Source: Phoronis ovalis
Lineage: Eukaryota; Phoronida; Phoronidae
Length of the DNA: 17,825 nt
NCBI GenBank assembly: GCA_028565635.1
Contig: JAOXYB010019582.1
Coordinates: forward strand, 1-17,825
Direction of reading: 5' to 3'
Below the pieces are notes generated by a model that was not told where the DNA came from, did not search any database, and was given only the letters and a program-made list of their open reading frames with translations. Below are positions 1 to 10,245 of the stretch, piece by piece (the stretch's first letter is position 1; every line of letters begins with the position of its first letter). A program made the translations under genes and the position numbers.

Positions 1-978
1 TGTAAAAGACATAAAAAAGAGAATTAAACATATTTTTTTTTTTTTTTTTTAAGTTCACAAGGACTTGAGCAAGTCTACTGAAGAGTCCACTTTTAGAAAT
101 TAAAGAGATAGTGGGTATTTTATAAGCTTTTAATTTAATGAGTGCGTTGTTTGCTACCCGTAACTGTGAAAAGGTTGTCTTTTTAAATGTATTAGTTTCT
201 ATTTTGACAATTCGTTATTTTACAAAAGAATCCTGATGAAAAATTATATGGTTTCAAGAATTCAGTAAATGCCACCCAGACTTTAATAAAAGTAGAATAT
301 TCCTTCCTACTAGTCAGTGAACAGGGAAAAATGTAGCAAATATGAAGTCAGGAGATTACAACACAATTAATATCATAATGATTATCAGATCTAATTTTGT
401 GAAAAATTGAATGAAATGTGTGAAAAGGTTATTAATATGCACTTACAATCACACTTGAAGATAAATATTCTGGATTGTTCTCCTATACTTGCACTGTCAG
501 TGTCATGATTTGTTTTTTTCCTATTTTTCCCCCGTTTTGCAACTGTCATTATCTGTTCTAATGTATGAAAAAATATTTATGGATATTAAGGTTTGTACGA
601 ATTTCAGAAACCCCCAAAATCCAAGAAAAGTGATGTGTACGAATATAGAGAAACACCACGTACATTCTCGGTTATTGTGGGTGTACGAAGTTCAGAAGTT
701 ATAAAATGTGGGAAAGGGGGTGGTGTACGAATAATGGAACCGTATGAACTGAGAATTTTTACCGTATATATACTAGAGACAGATGTCATCTTGTGTGAGG
801 TGTGTTATTTTGTTTGCAAGGAAGTGCGACCCCCGTAGTGTAGTTGTATTTAGTACTGTGGTCCCTTTTACTATATGTCCTTTATTTAGCCATTTAATTT
901 ATGATGTAACAAAAAACTATACCACAGGTAATAGCACTTGCATATTCACACATAAGAAGCATTCTGTATTTCTCCAAG
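1..978 (+). other. Calpain intron (5' part cut by window)
   Basis: Intron sequence upstream of the first visible exon. It holds an 18-base T run (33-50) and the 44-bp degenerate tandem repeat listed separately. I searched for the preceding calpain exon (expected to encode something like FWCALVEKAYAK) and saw none, so it lies upstream. Confidence 0.7.
594..731 (+). repeat. Degenerate ~44-bp tandem repeat with TGTACGAA core
   Basis: TGTACGAA occurs at 594, 636, 682 and 724, spaced 42, 46 and 42 bp. Around the cores the units share gtTGTACGAATtTCAGAAa-like sequence. This produces several spurious overlapping open frames on both strands between 489 and 838. Confidence 0.6.
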
Positions 979-1168
979 GCTCTATGGTGATTATGAATCA
1001 CTAAGAAATGGGAATGTGATTGATGCTTTAGTGGACTTTACCAGTGGTGTGCCAGAAATACTGCTTCTTCCTGAGTTAAAGTTACAACATGAAGAGAACC
1101 AGACAAATTTATTTAACCACATGATGGAATCTTTTGAAAGCAGCTCACTTATTGTCTGCCAAGATGGA
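979..1168 (+). CDS. CAPN5: Calpain exon 1 in window: end of PC1 protease core
   Basis: The acceptor is ctccaag at 972-978 and the donor gtaagt is at 1169. The first base completes a codon begun in an upstream exon (probably Lys, as in the family's KLxGxY). The translation runs LYGDYESLRNGNVIDALVDF, then a Leu-rich, acidic stretch, then SSSLIVCQDG. The DALVDFTSG segment is the recognisable PC1 block. This exon follows the catalytic Cys exon, which is not in the window. It ends on a complete codon. Confidence 0.92.
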
Positions 1169-4100
1169 GTAAGTATATATTGGTGCTTGTTTAATGTTTA
1201 TAATCACAGACAGATAAAGCTACATGGTTTGGGACATGCTCCACAAGTGTATCAGAGACTCCTAGTGGTAATAATGTTACACAACAAAACTTATTTCTGC
1301 AGTGTGCAGTGGAGGAAGTGGGTAATGTTACATCAGATGGACTAAAGAGAGGCCATGGATATGGTGTGACAGCAATTAAGACTATTGAGATCAAGAAAGG
1401 ATTGATAGAAGTTATTGGTGCTGAAAAGATAAGAATGGTTAGATTACGTAATCCATGGGGTACAGATGATTGGCGAGGCAGATGGTCAGACAAGTGAGTA
1501 CAATTCAATGAAAACACAGAGTTATAGTATTAATGTTTTAATTGATTTCAAGCGTTACAGGATCGAGATACCTGAATTAGTCTTGTACTCTTTTTTTGTC
1601 ATCATTCTACATGTCCTAAGCAAAATAACTTAGGTTACTTTTTTCATTGGCTAATAATGTTGGTTATTAAATTAAATAAATTACCATTTTTACAGTAAAA
1701 TGGGACTTGATTGATTGTTGATTGTTTACAGCAGCATATGTTTTTATGCAGTCGTAGGCTATCTGTCATTGCTGTATGTAACACTTTCTTTATCTTGTGA
1801 CATCAACTTCGATTTTGACCCGATCAGCTTCGTTTTCAATAGTGTAAATACAAGTCAAAGTGCAGGTTGCTCATACTTTTGACCCAATATGGCCAACGGA
1901 TGGCTATGATTATTCTCAAGAGGGTACAATGAGGGTATGCACATTGCACCCATTTTGGGAAAGACAAAGCTTTGACTGGACGATTTGAATGTGGATTCGC
2001 AAAGGTCTTAGGTTGATGGGTGCATAATTTTGAATGATCTTCAAAAGTGGGTCAAATGCTGACATTTTACGTTGTGCATAATGCTTCCTTTGTCTCACAA
2101 TAACTGTTTCGAATGTTATCAGATTAGCTTTGTACTCGGTACAGGGTAAATACACCGTCAAGTACATGCAGGTCTAATAATTTTGACCTTGATCACTTTC
2201 AGCATGCATAGGTTGGTGGGCTTATTAGGTTAAGTGACCTTGAGAAAGTGATTAAATGTCGATCCGACATTTTTTGTTGTGCATAAAACACTTTTGTCTC
2301 AGTTTTTATCCAATCAGCTTCATATGTGGTATAAGGTAAATAAAGGTCAAAGTACAGGTTGATTGTAATTTGACCACTTCCAATATGGCTGACTGGTGGC
2401 CATGTTTCTTCCCAAGAGGTCGATAGGAAAGTGGATTCACAAAGGTCATAGGTTGCTGGGTGTAATAGGCTAGTTGACATTTTAAAATGACCTTAAAAAG
2501 TGGTCAAATGCCGATTCAAATACTTTGCTTTACATTTGTAACATTTAACGGAACTACACTGAAATTGCTCTGCCCAGATACAAAACACGGCTACATACCA
2601 CATACGAACCTCAAAATGATGTAATTCTAGAGATCTGATGGGCATTAGACCGTCATACATGACAAATGTCTTGCTTATTTCATGAAATAATTAAAAGACA
2701 AATACAAATAAAAATATGCAATTCTTCAGATAAAATAGAAAACTGTCACAAATATGTGTTTATTATAATATGCAGTTTGAATGTTTTTGTTAATATATAA
2801 TAATAAAAATATAGATCCTTAGCTTTGTAACTGTATGTGCTCATGTGCCTGTTGATAAGTTGTACAAAAAACATACAGTATTCTATTTTCAGTGGATATG
2901 AATGGTAAATGTTTCCTCAATTCATCAAAGAAAGGATATTTATGTAACATTTGCATATTAACCTGTTTATAGCCAATACTTTCATAGCGTGTGTTCCTTA
3001 TATGTGTGTCTAACCTATAATATTCATAACTTTGAGATTTTCAAAATGTAAACTAGATGGTTGGAACACTGAGTAGGATCTAGCTGCATTCGATCCGAAT
3101 ATTGCATATTATGTAGCTATACTAATAAATATCTTTCAGGCCTGGAATGCCTTCTGTTGCATTTTTCACACGATTATAATTTTCTAGAGTGTGGCTAGTG
3201 ATCTATCTTAATATTTATTTCATAACCATAAGTGCTTTCTTTAACATGTTAAAAGTGATGTGACCAGCTGTGTTTATTTATAAGGATAAGGGATCATCTC
3301 AAAAGTTGTCACAATGACCACAAACATATAGTGTTTCATATAGGAATTACCCCCCACCCCCCTGGTCAAATGTAGGGGGGTTAGTGAGATTTGCACATCA
3401 CACATGTGTAAAAACTGACAACCAATTTCAAGAGCAAAATCAGGGCCATCAGACACTTTTTCAAAAGGGGGTGCGAGAGAAAAATATCAGTTCAGTAATT
3501 GAAAAAGGTCGCTGAAACGTCTCCGTGCTGCAAGAAAAAAATTGACAAGCATAAAAAAAAGGCCATTTCCACTCCTATTGTACCAATACGCCCAGAATAA
3601 GTGCCGTAAAAAAAAAATCTTTCTGTTTCAAAGGGGGTGGTGCGACGGAGGTGCGTTTACTATTTCAAAACGGAGTTGTGTTAAAGGAATGATTTTAAAT
3701 ATACTATGTATACTAGGCATGATTTTTTCATTTCGCACTAAACCGTAAACGTAGGGAGATTTTAACCCCCCTGCCCCCTATACGAAACACTATACGTTTG
3801 CGGTCATTGTTATAACTTTTGAGATGATACCTAATAAAATTGTATTAATATTAAATTTTGTTTGACATTTCATTCATATTTTAAGTAGTACTACCTGCAT
3901 TAATGTTGTTTTAAACTCAACCAAAAGTTATTATAATTTAATTTATACAGTATTTTTAGTTAATTATAATTTACCATGTCAAATGCACAAAGATTTATTT
4001 TTTTACATGTTTTTGTGTAACAATCTAATATTTTAGTGATATCACAATATGGATTGCATTTTAAATATCATTGGTGTTATTATTTCAGTTCTAAAGCATG

Positions 4101-7100
4101 GACAAGTCTCAAAGCAAATGAAAGGAAGAATCTTGGTTTAACATATTCTAAGGATGGTGAATTTTGGTTAGTATTACTGTAACTGTTATTAATACTTGTT
4201 CATATTTTAATAATCTGCTAAGATGAAATGATAATTGCTTTAAAGTATACATTTTTGTGAGCATGCCAGGCTATATCCAAAGTATTATCATATGTAAATG
4301 CGCGATTTATAATATATTACACCAATGAACGTTACATTACAAGCAAATATAGTAATTTTATAAATTCAAAATTTTGGAGCATTCTACGAAAAATACATTA
4401 TTTTATTTTGCTTTTGTATTCTACTAGGATGATCTTTGAGGACTTGGTTCAAAACTTCAATCAAATTGGCATACTTAACTTTATGAACACCACAATATTT
4501 AGCACGAAGAAGAAATGGTACGAAAGTTGTTTATCTTCTGCTTGGACTGCTGGAGCTAGAGCCACGGACCAAGACAAAGCTGGTGGCTCTGAGGAACATG
4601 AATCTTTCTTACGAAATCCTCAGGTATCTTATATTGAGAAACAACTAAGCGTGAAAAGATGTTTAAATCTCCTTAAATATTGTTTTAACCTTCAGCATGT
4701 TGCTATACTTGTTTTGAATTTTATGTATTACTTTATATTTAACCTAGTAGGTGGTCAAAATCTCAGTGAATGTAAATCGACTCTAAATCAAGTGAATGTG
4801 ACTTAGAAAATAGATCCCTCTCAACTTACCTATTTTATGTTGATACAGAATAAAGATGATATATAACGGTTACCATTAAACCATTTAACTTTCAGTTTCT
4901 ATTTGATGTCACTAGCCCAGTGGACACAATACTTTTTTCACTGCAGCAGAATGATTCTAAAGCTGACAGAAAAACTGGAGCGGGTAATCTCAATATTGGT
5001 ATGAATATTTTCAAGGTAAATAAATTTAGTTTTTCCTCTACTTATGCCAAATGAAGAAGGTAGTTTTTGGTTGCATGGAACATTTTGTCTTGTTAATGCT
5101 GTCAACATCAACTAATCCACAAGCAGGTGTCTGATCCATTTAAAAAATCAAGAGATAAGCCAGCTGAATTAGAAAGTGTTATATGTAAAATATTGTTTCC
5201 GTAATAACTCTTTTAAAACAAAAGAAATTGTTTAAAACAAATAGATTTTTCATTATTGGCTGCAAATCAGGATACACAAGTCCCGGTGGGGCAGTCAAAA
5301 AGAAAATGGGTACGCATGTTCCAACAAAATTTTTTCGTGAAAGGGCATGTTTTTCCAACCGCCAGCGCACAACGCGTGTTACGAGCTTAGGGTCTGTTTT
5401 TTTGGCTAAAATCAAGAAAAGGGGTGTTTTTTTTTGGAGGTGTGATACTTCATTAGGGATGTTTTTTCACAAAAGTCACTTGTTTAGGGGTGTATTTTTT
5501 CAAAAAAACTCACTTGCCTAGGGGCGTATTTTGCAGAATTTCACTTTTTTAGGGGCTTTCTTGAAAAGCCATGTTGGAACATGGGTACCCACTTTCATAT
5601 TGACTGCCCCCCCGGACACAAAGATTAGGCCTGATTACTAAAAATATAAATATTAAAATGCTACATTTACATTTAGGTTGAAGAAAACCGCCAATACCGA
5701 ATGCATGTGCCCTATGAAAAAATATGCTCATCAAAATACAGAGAATGGCGGAGTATTTTTTTCAAAGTTGACTTGCACAAAGGTCGCTATATCATTTTAC
5801 CAACAACATTTCATCCAGGATTTCAGAATGAATTCCTTCTGAGATATTATGCAGGAGATAAAACAAATCCCAAGTGAGTAGATAGTTGTCAGCATGAATT
5901 TTATTTGATGTTAAAAAGTGATTATTTTAAAATATAAAATTACATCAGCTAATGAAACACTGAATTTTTTCTATTGATTACAAATGTAAGCAATTAGATA
6001 GGTGTTTTATATAAAAAAAAGGTTATTTTACCTCATCTCATATTTTTTCCTGAAGCATTATTGTACAAATAAGTTAATTTCTAATGGATTAGTGGACACA
6101 CATAAAGATTTTCTTATATTTACATATTGTTATCTGAGTAACCCTAACGAGATTAAATTAAATTTCTTTGTAAAATTTAAGGCAGCTAGTGACAGTTATT
6201 TACTGGAACATTGGTCTTTAATTGAGAATATGAAACAAACATGCTATGTAAATAAATTTCCAGACATAGTGTGAAAGAATGTTCAAATCTTAGTGATCTC
6301 AACTAATTGTTGAACAATAAACAATAAACTTGATATTATATTCTAAAATATTATAATGCATCAGAAATCATTTGGGACTGAATTTCAAGTAAGTGAGCAT
6401 GAATTTGTGTCTTGAACTGTAAATGATGTGTTTATATGTCTGTATAATAAGGCACCTTTGTATGTGTTGTTACATTAACAGCTGTTGTTCATTTTTAGTT
6501 GCACATTGTGTGATGATAGTACTGTAAACTACATAGAAGTTATAATTTAATTTGCATAACTATGCAGTATTCTAAACTTCCACTTTAGAATCTCTACAAA
6601 ATGTATATGGGATGTTGCTTTACAGGTGCTGCTAAGGGTTGCCATTTTGGCAGAATTTTGCATAAACAACCGTTGAATTTAAATATAACATATAATTTGA
6701 AAAATAAATAATTTTGTACGTATATTTATTTGTTCTCAATATATACCAGATCCTTAATTTCTACTAACCTTGGTTTCATGAATTTTTTTTGATAAAAATG
6801 GGCTGTGCAATGTAACAGACAAGCAGGTAAAAATGCAAGCACCAGTGGTGCCCTTCGAACTTCCAATACTCCACCTTTCGTGACTAAAATCATTGTGATA
6901 CTATACAACTAAACATATAAGAAATATTGTATGAACATCCATTCTAAAATAATTACATATTAATTTTTCTGTTTTTGTTAAAATTGTAAGTAATGTTGAA
7001 GTATTTACATAAAAATTTTCAATTTTTGAAATTAAAAATATTATTTAATTTGAAAATAAGCATTTTATTTAATTGCATCAAGAATATATAATACAATGTA

Positions 7101-9001
7101 ATTTTACACCCTGTTACAACACAGTTATTATTTTGAGTGAAGTTTTTACAGTATATCAAGCATGATGTTAAAATTTCTCTTACCTAATTACAGAGAATTG
7201 ACTATGGGATGTCCCAAGACCTCTGGCTGTTGTGTTACCCCTCCAATGCTTGTATATGTTGTAACTGTTATGAATGCTGTTGGACTGGAGCAAAAAAAAG
7301 GTTAGAGACATGAAAAAAGCATTCCCTTTTGCAAGAAAGTGGATTTAAGGCTAACCTAGACCCTCATTACTGTTTACTTAAAAATTCATGAAAAAAATGT
7401 AACACATTTTTTTCACACAAAACAAATATTTTACGAAACTTTAACATTCATGCTTGTCATAATTGAATTTTTAGACTCGTGTGTGCAATGCATGAAATTT
7501 AATAAATGTTTCGTGACACCTCATGAAAATCATAAGGTATATCCTACCGGAAAATTCAGCAGTTGTAAATTCAAGCTAACTATATTTAGTAAATGATACT
7601 CTCATGATTTGTTGTAAATACCATGAATAATCTTTGAAACACGAATTACGTTTAGAAAAAGGTAATTTTGTTATTTACTAAACAAACTAAATTAATTATA
7701 TTACCAAAATCTCTGGTGCAATTTAAAAAAGATCCATAACAAATTATGGGCATATTGTTTACTTAGTAGCACAAATTTTGACTTATTGAGTTTTCCCAGA
7801 GTGTTATTAAACGCTAATTAAATTTCATACTTTTCGCACAATAGTTTGAAAATACCAATATGACATAGCTTGAATGTTAAAGTTTCAGATCTATTTTGTG
7901 TGAAAAAAATGTAATGGTGATTTTTCATAAATTTTTATTTGAACAGTGATGAGAGTCTAGCTTAGCCATAACGTTTTTGCAAATGATGCTTCCACAAATG
8001 TTTCCAGTTTGAGATGTCTTTGCTTCTCCTTTGTTCCACTTTGCTGATCATAAATAACACGTTGATGTGTGATCACATACAGTATATCTTTGGGTTACCA
8101 TTTTGAATTTCTTTTTGCAGGTAGTACTGATGCTTACGCTATTATCACATGTGAAAGTGAAACAGTGAAAACTCCTGTTGTCAAAAATAGCGTTAATCCT
8201 GTTTGGGGAACCAGAGCCATTTTCTACAAGAAGAAACCAAATTCACCTATCACCATACAGGTTGAGTAGCATACATTTGAAGATCAATTAGTAAATCCCA
8301 ACAAGGAAATAAGCTCAGTGATAGACAAAAATTTTGTGAATTTTAATTTTTGTCAAATTTCCCACTTTTAATTTGTTATAAAACATAATCCGATATGATC
8401 TTTGTTAAATAGAGAATTTTAAGACCTAATTTCTTCTCCAGTACCTGAGAACTTTACTGGACTTAGATTCAAAAGATAAAACCTTGCTTTATACACTTTC
8501 TTATGTGACAATACTGGAAAAGTAATTGGCATTGATCTGCAAAAGTTGGTGTGTTCTGTAATAAAACTTCTGTGAGGACCTGAAATAATTATACAAGTGG
8601 AGGGGGGCATATACACAATTTGAATTATACCAGTGTAAGGAAAAGGGTATTGACAAATGTTTCAGTTGGGTCGGAAAGTAATTGGTGAATTCCTTTAAAT
8701 TGTCACAGTGATGGTAATAAACTGTAGTAGGTACCCTTGGTAATAGATTTTAATGGAACAGTTATCATTCATTTGCTGACATTGTTATTTTATTTCTTTG
8801 CATTTGTAGTTGTGGAATAAAAACACAATATCAGATGATTTTATGGGAGAAACTCTGATAGTAGCGCTCTCAGATGAAACTGGGGAGGAAAAGGAATGTG
8901 AATTACTGGGAAAAACAAAAAAAGAAAAATCTATCAATGTCAAGCATCAAGGAAAACTTTTTGTCAAAATCCAGTCAAGTTTGGACTTGACAGCTTTGTA
9001 A
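979..9001 (+). CDS. CAPN5: Calpain-5-like (TRA-3 type) cysteine protease, 3' nine exons; 5' end outside window
   Basis: Spliced CDS of 469 residues plus stop, read through nine exons whose phases all agree. It encodes a non-classical calpain, an intracellular Ca2+-regulated cysteine protease. Seen: the end of PC1 (residues 1-63, with the ALVDFTSG block); PC2 with catalytic His81 in GHGYGVT (codon 1354-1356) and Asn113 in RLRNPWG (codon 1450-1452), 32 residues apart as in vertebrate CAPN5; a CBSW/C2-like domain (about 155-325) containing VEENRQYRMH; and a C-terminal C2 domain (about 340-465) instead of the EF-hand domain of classical calpains. This C2 ending defines the CAPN5/CAPN6/TRA-3 branch. 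Human CAPN5 has 640 residues, so about 170 N-terminal residues, including the catalytic Cys, should be encoded upstream of position 1. Both visible catalytic residues argue against the inactive CAPN6 type. I see no frameshift or stop. Confidence 0.95.
1303..1493 (+). CDS. CAPN5: Calpain exon 2 in window: PC2 with catalytic His and Asn
   Basis: The acceptor is tttctgcag and the donor caa|gtgagt is at 1494. The exon is in phase 0 at the start and ends two bases into a codon. It carries GHGYGVT (His codon 1354-1356) and LRNPWG (Asn codon 1450-1452), then DDWRGRWSD, the typical calpain PC2 signature. The preceding intron is only 134 bp; the following one is 2.6 kb and holds most of the repeats. 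Confidence 0.96.
1822..2520 (+). repeat. Three diverged copies of an AGGTCA-rich intron repeat
   Basis: Copies start near 1822, 2121 and 2311, each opening with a version of gatcAGCTTcg. Shared blocks in order: aGGTAAATA, GTCAAAGTaCAGGTtg, tTTTGACCc, AATATGGCc, cAAGAGG, GTGGATTCrCAAAGGTC, AGGTTGcTGGGTG, AAAAGTGGTCAAATG, TTGTGCATAA and TTTGTCTCA. The second copy is shortened by about 100 bp in the middle. It lies in the 2.6-kb calpain intron. AGGTCAAAG-type repeats are familiar from bivalve genomes; that is recollection, not a search. Confidence 0.7.
2521..3290 (+). other. Intron sequence without recognised features
   Basis: AT-rich calpain intron DNA. I find no exon with a usable phase, no long repeat and no RNA gene here. 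Confidence 0.6.
3291..3831. mobile_element. MITE-like element with ~54-bp terminal inverted repeats
   Basis: The left end (3291-3344) begins GGATCATCTCAAAAGTTG and includes AATGACCACAAACATATAG and TGTTTCATATAGG. The reverse complement of the right end (3778-3831) repeats these blocks with a few changes and one indel: GGTATCATCTCAAAAGTT, AATGACCGCAAACGTATAG, TGTTTCGTATAGG. A G/C run follows each end. The interior is A- and G-rich, with no transposase frame; the open frames inside are short and lysine-rich. No clear target-site duplication is visible. It is a non-autonomous DNA transposon or foldback element. Confidence 0.75.
4089..4166 (+). CDS. CAPN5: Calpain exon 3 in window: end of PC2
   Basis: A 78-bp exon with acceptor tatttcag and donor gttagt. 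The first base finishes the split codon of the previous exon (Asn) and the last two bases start Trp153. It reads SKAWTSLKANERKNLGLTY and then SKDGEF, matching the family pattern of W, a basic stretch, then DGEFW at the end of the protease core. Confidence 0.93.
4428..4623 (+). CDS. CAPN5: Calpain exon 4 in window: PC2/CBSW junction
   Basis: The acceptor is ctactag. The donor gtatct at 4624 is weak but follows a complete Gln codon. The exon begins by completing Trp, then reads MIFEDLVQNFNQIGILNF, the invariant calpain step from DGEFWM-FEDL into the CBSW domain. It ends with the ESFLRNPQ block, equivalent to the TFFQNPQ of vertebrate CAPN5. The open frame continues past the donor to TAG 4804, so intron retention would add an unrelated tail before that stop. 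Confidence 0.93.
4896..5015 (+). CDS. CAPN5: Calpain exon 5 in window: CBSW domain
   Basis: Exactly 40 codons, phase 0 at both ends; acceptor aactttcag, donor aag|gtaaat. It reads FLFDVTSPVDTILFSLQQ and later NLNIGMNIFK, the beta-strands of the C2-like CBSW domain (family pattern: phi-E-V, DEVLICIQQ, IGFDIYK). A weaker acidic loop region precedes NLNIG. Confidence 0.92.
5280..5617. mobile_element. Short element with ~45-bp terminal inverted repeats and internal tandem repeats
   Basis: The left end 5280-5325 and the right end 5573-5617 are inverted copies: GTCCCGGTGGGGCAGTCA against GTCCGGGGGGGGCAGTCA, then ATGGGTACGCATGTTCCAAC against GTGGGTACCCATGTTCCAAC. Between them is a roughly 35-40 bp tandem repeat built on cACTTgttTAGGGGTGTaTTTTTTCA (units near 5447, 5477, 5510 and 5543). 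ACACAA flanks both sides (5274-5279 and 5616-5621), a possible 6-bp target duplication. No transposase is encoded. It lies in a calpain intron just before the VEENRQYRMH exon. Confidence 0.75.
5677..5873 (+). CDS. CAPN5: Calpain exon 6 in window: CBSW domain, VEENRQYRMH block
   Basis: The acceptor is acatttag and the donor caa|gtgagt is at 5874. It opens with VEENRQYRMH, a stretch I recognise as shared with vertebrate CAPN5, and continues to GRYIILPTTFHPG and NEFLLRYYAGD, the conserved closing strands of CBSW. It ends two bases into a Lys codon. A short inverted-repeat element lies just 60 bp upstream in the intron. Confidence 0.95.
5874..7193 (+). other. Calpain intron without recognised features
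   Basis: A 1320-bp intron, strongly AT-rich at 6640-7100. Open frames at 6002-6274 (+) and 6726-6908 (-) have no splice context and no recognisable domain, so I see nothing to annotate. Confidence 0.65.
7194..7300 (+). CDS. CAPN5: Calpain exon 7 in window: linker and start of C2 domain
   Basis: The acceptor is taattacag and the donor gttaga. The first base completes Lys324 and the last base starts Gly360. It encodes a Cys-rich linker (GCPKTSGCC) and the first C2 strand, MLVYVVTVMNAVGL. The linker cysteines fall in the poorly conserved region between CBSW and C2. This short exon was found by phase matching and by its C2 strand. Confidence 0.85.
7301..8120 (+). other. Calpain intron without recognised features
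   Basis: An 820-bp AT-rich intron. No repeats or exon-like frames that fit the neighbouring phases. Confidence 0.65.
8121..8260 (+). CDS. CAPN5: Calpain exon 8 in window: C2 domain middle
   Basis: The acceptor is cttttttgcag... to 8120 and the donor cag|gttgag. It starts with two bases completing Gly, then reads STDAYAIITCE, SVNPVWGTRAIFYKKK and PITIQ. The STDAYAII segment corresponds to the SDPYV strand of C2 domains, and NPVW to the NPxW motif. The phases match both neighbours exactly. Confidence 0.93.
8261..8809 (+). other. Last calpain intron
   Basis: A 549-bp intron. The only open frame of note (8419-8616, minus strand) shows no domain and looks like chance. Confidence 0.65.
8810..9001 (+). 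CDS. CAPN5: Calpain last exon: C2 domain end and stop codon
   Basis: The acceptor is catttgtag (8801-8809). It reads LWNKNTISDDFMGETLI, a Lys/Glu-rich loop, then GKLFVKIQSSLDLTAL and TAA. This matches the last C2 strands and the end of CAPN5 in length and pattern. In canonical Ca2+-binding C2 domains the WNKN positions are usually WDxD; here Asn replaces Asp, so Ca2+ coordination at this site is probably weakened. Confidence 0.93.
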   Translation: MWNKNTISDDFMGETLIVALSDETGEEKECELLGKTKKEKSINVKHQGKLFVKIQSSLDLTAL

Positions 9002-9795
9002 AGAGGCATCGTAACCATGACTTCTTAATTGTGCAATCTCAAAAATATAATTTTCTTGTGATGTTAATAACAAAAATTGAAAAACTGTTACTTTATGTGC
9101 AAGGAGACTTTTTTAGAAACACATTATATCAAGTAATTTTGCTGAAGTAATTAACAAGGGAAATAATATCTGTCTTTAAAATCATAGAAATTTGAAAAAA
9201 CGGAATATTGAATTAGAAATTACAGAAGTGCTTTTAAAATTGTTTATACAACCTAATTTATGCATTATAACTGTGAATGTATGTTAACTACATTTAATTA
9301 TGTCTCATAATTTGGGATGGACAAAAATATTGTATTTTTGGTACAATAACGTATATTTATTTATTGTTATAAAAAAAAATCCTGATTGTGTGTGCAAAGT
9401 TTATACAAACAACTTGATCTTATTCTATACTGCTGTACAGTTAGGCAGGGTTGTTTTTGTACTTAGTGATATTTCTCTTTTATTATTTTTACACCATTAT
9501 TCCCTCCACAAATGCTCTATTTTTATATACTTTTTATCTACTTTTATATTTGAATTCAACTGCTGTCAAATTACTTATTTTTCTATTGCACAACACTTGA
9601 GTGTTTTTTTACTGCTCGAAGACATTCCACATGTATTTTGTTAAATGCATGTATTTGTTTCACCCTTCAAAATTTATAAGGGCGAAAAACTTACATTCAT
9701 TTAAAAGTCTGTAGTGCTGTTTTTCCATTAATGCGTTTTAACATATATACCAATGTGTTCATATAGTTGTAATTAAAATATTTGTTGACAAGGAA
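9002..9795 (+). other. Calpain 3' UTR and probable polyadenylation signal
   Basis: AT-rich noncoding sequence after the TAA. No AATAAA is present. The best candidate signal is ATTAAA at 9772-9777, followed by T/G-rich sequence (ttgttgac, then tgtttcttc). An open frame at 9300-9644 has low-complexity Phe/Leu/Tyr composition and no recognisable domain, and I treat it as chance. Confidence 0.5.
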
Positions 9796-10240
9796 TATGA
9801 ACTAGTTTTAAAGCTGTTTCTTCATGGTATGCATCTATTTACCTCTAAATGACCAGGAATAACCTTTAAAATACAATTATGACTGATATTACAATTATTA
9901 GTCTCAGTAGCTAACATGTGAATTCTTTTGCTGTTCTTTTGCGGATTGAATCGAAGTCCTTTATTATGCTAGCACCTGGTTACCACTTACCTAATATAAA
10001 GGAGCCTCTTTTTACTATTACTATTTCAAGAATAATTACTATTTTCTGAGATGTATACAAAAAAATACCGTTCTTTTCAAACTGAAAATATGTGTTAGAA
10101 TGCAAGTTGCTTCTGAGATCGTTCAATACAAAACATGAGATAAAGCATAAACTCATTGTTTTTTGTATAATTGGCTTACTGCTGGTGATTTTATGCGTGA
10201 TATTGCTTTCGAATACATCACACGTTGAAGTCGTTGAGAA
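9796..10240. other. Intergenic spacer
   Basis: Sequence between the calpain 3' end and the next promoter. I see no genes or repeats. Confidence 0.5.
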
Positions 10241-10245
10241 TTTTC

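Noticed and set aside
489-838. Overlapping open frames on both strands
   Set aside because: They arise from the TGTACGAA tandem repeat and show no domain or splice context.
1016-1345. Long open frame continuing through the calpain intron at 1169-1302
   Set aside because: The donor gtaagt and acceptor ctgcag are strong, and only the spliced reading matches the calpain family.
1191-1517. Minus-strand open frame of 108 codons
   Set aside because: It is the antisense of the calpain PC2 exon.
5179-5521. Open frames on both strands
   Set aside because: They lie in the inverted-repeat element at 5280-5617 and have no transposase features.
9300-9644. 114-codon plus-strand open frame after the calpain stop
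   Set aside because: AT-rich, Phe/Leu/Tyr-biased translation, no splice signals fitting a gene; best seen as 3' UTR.
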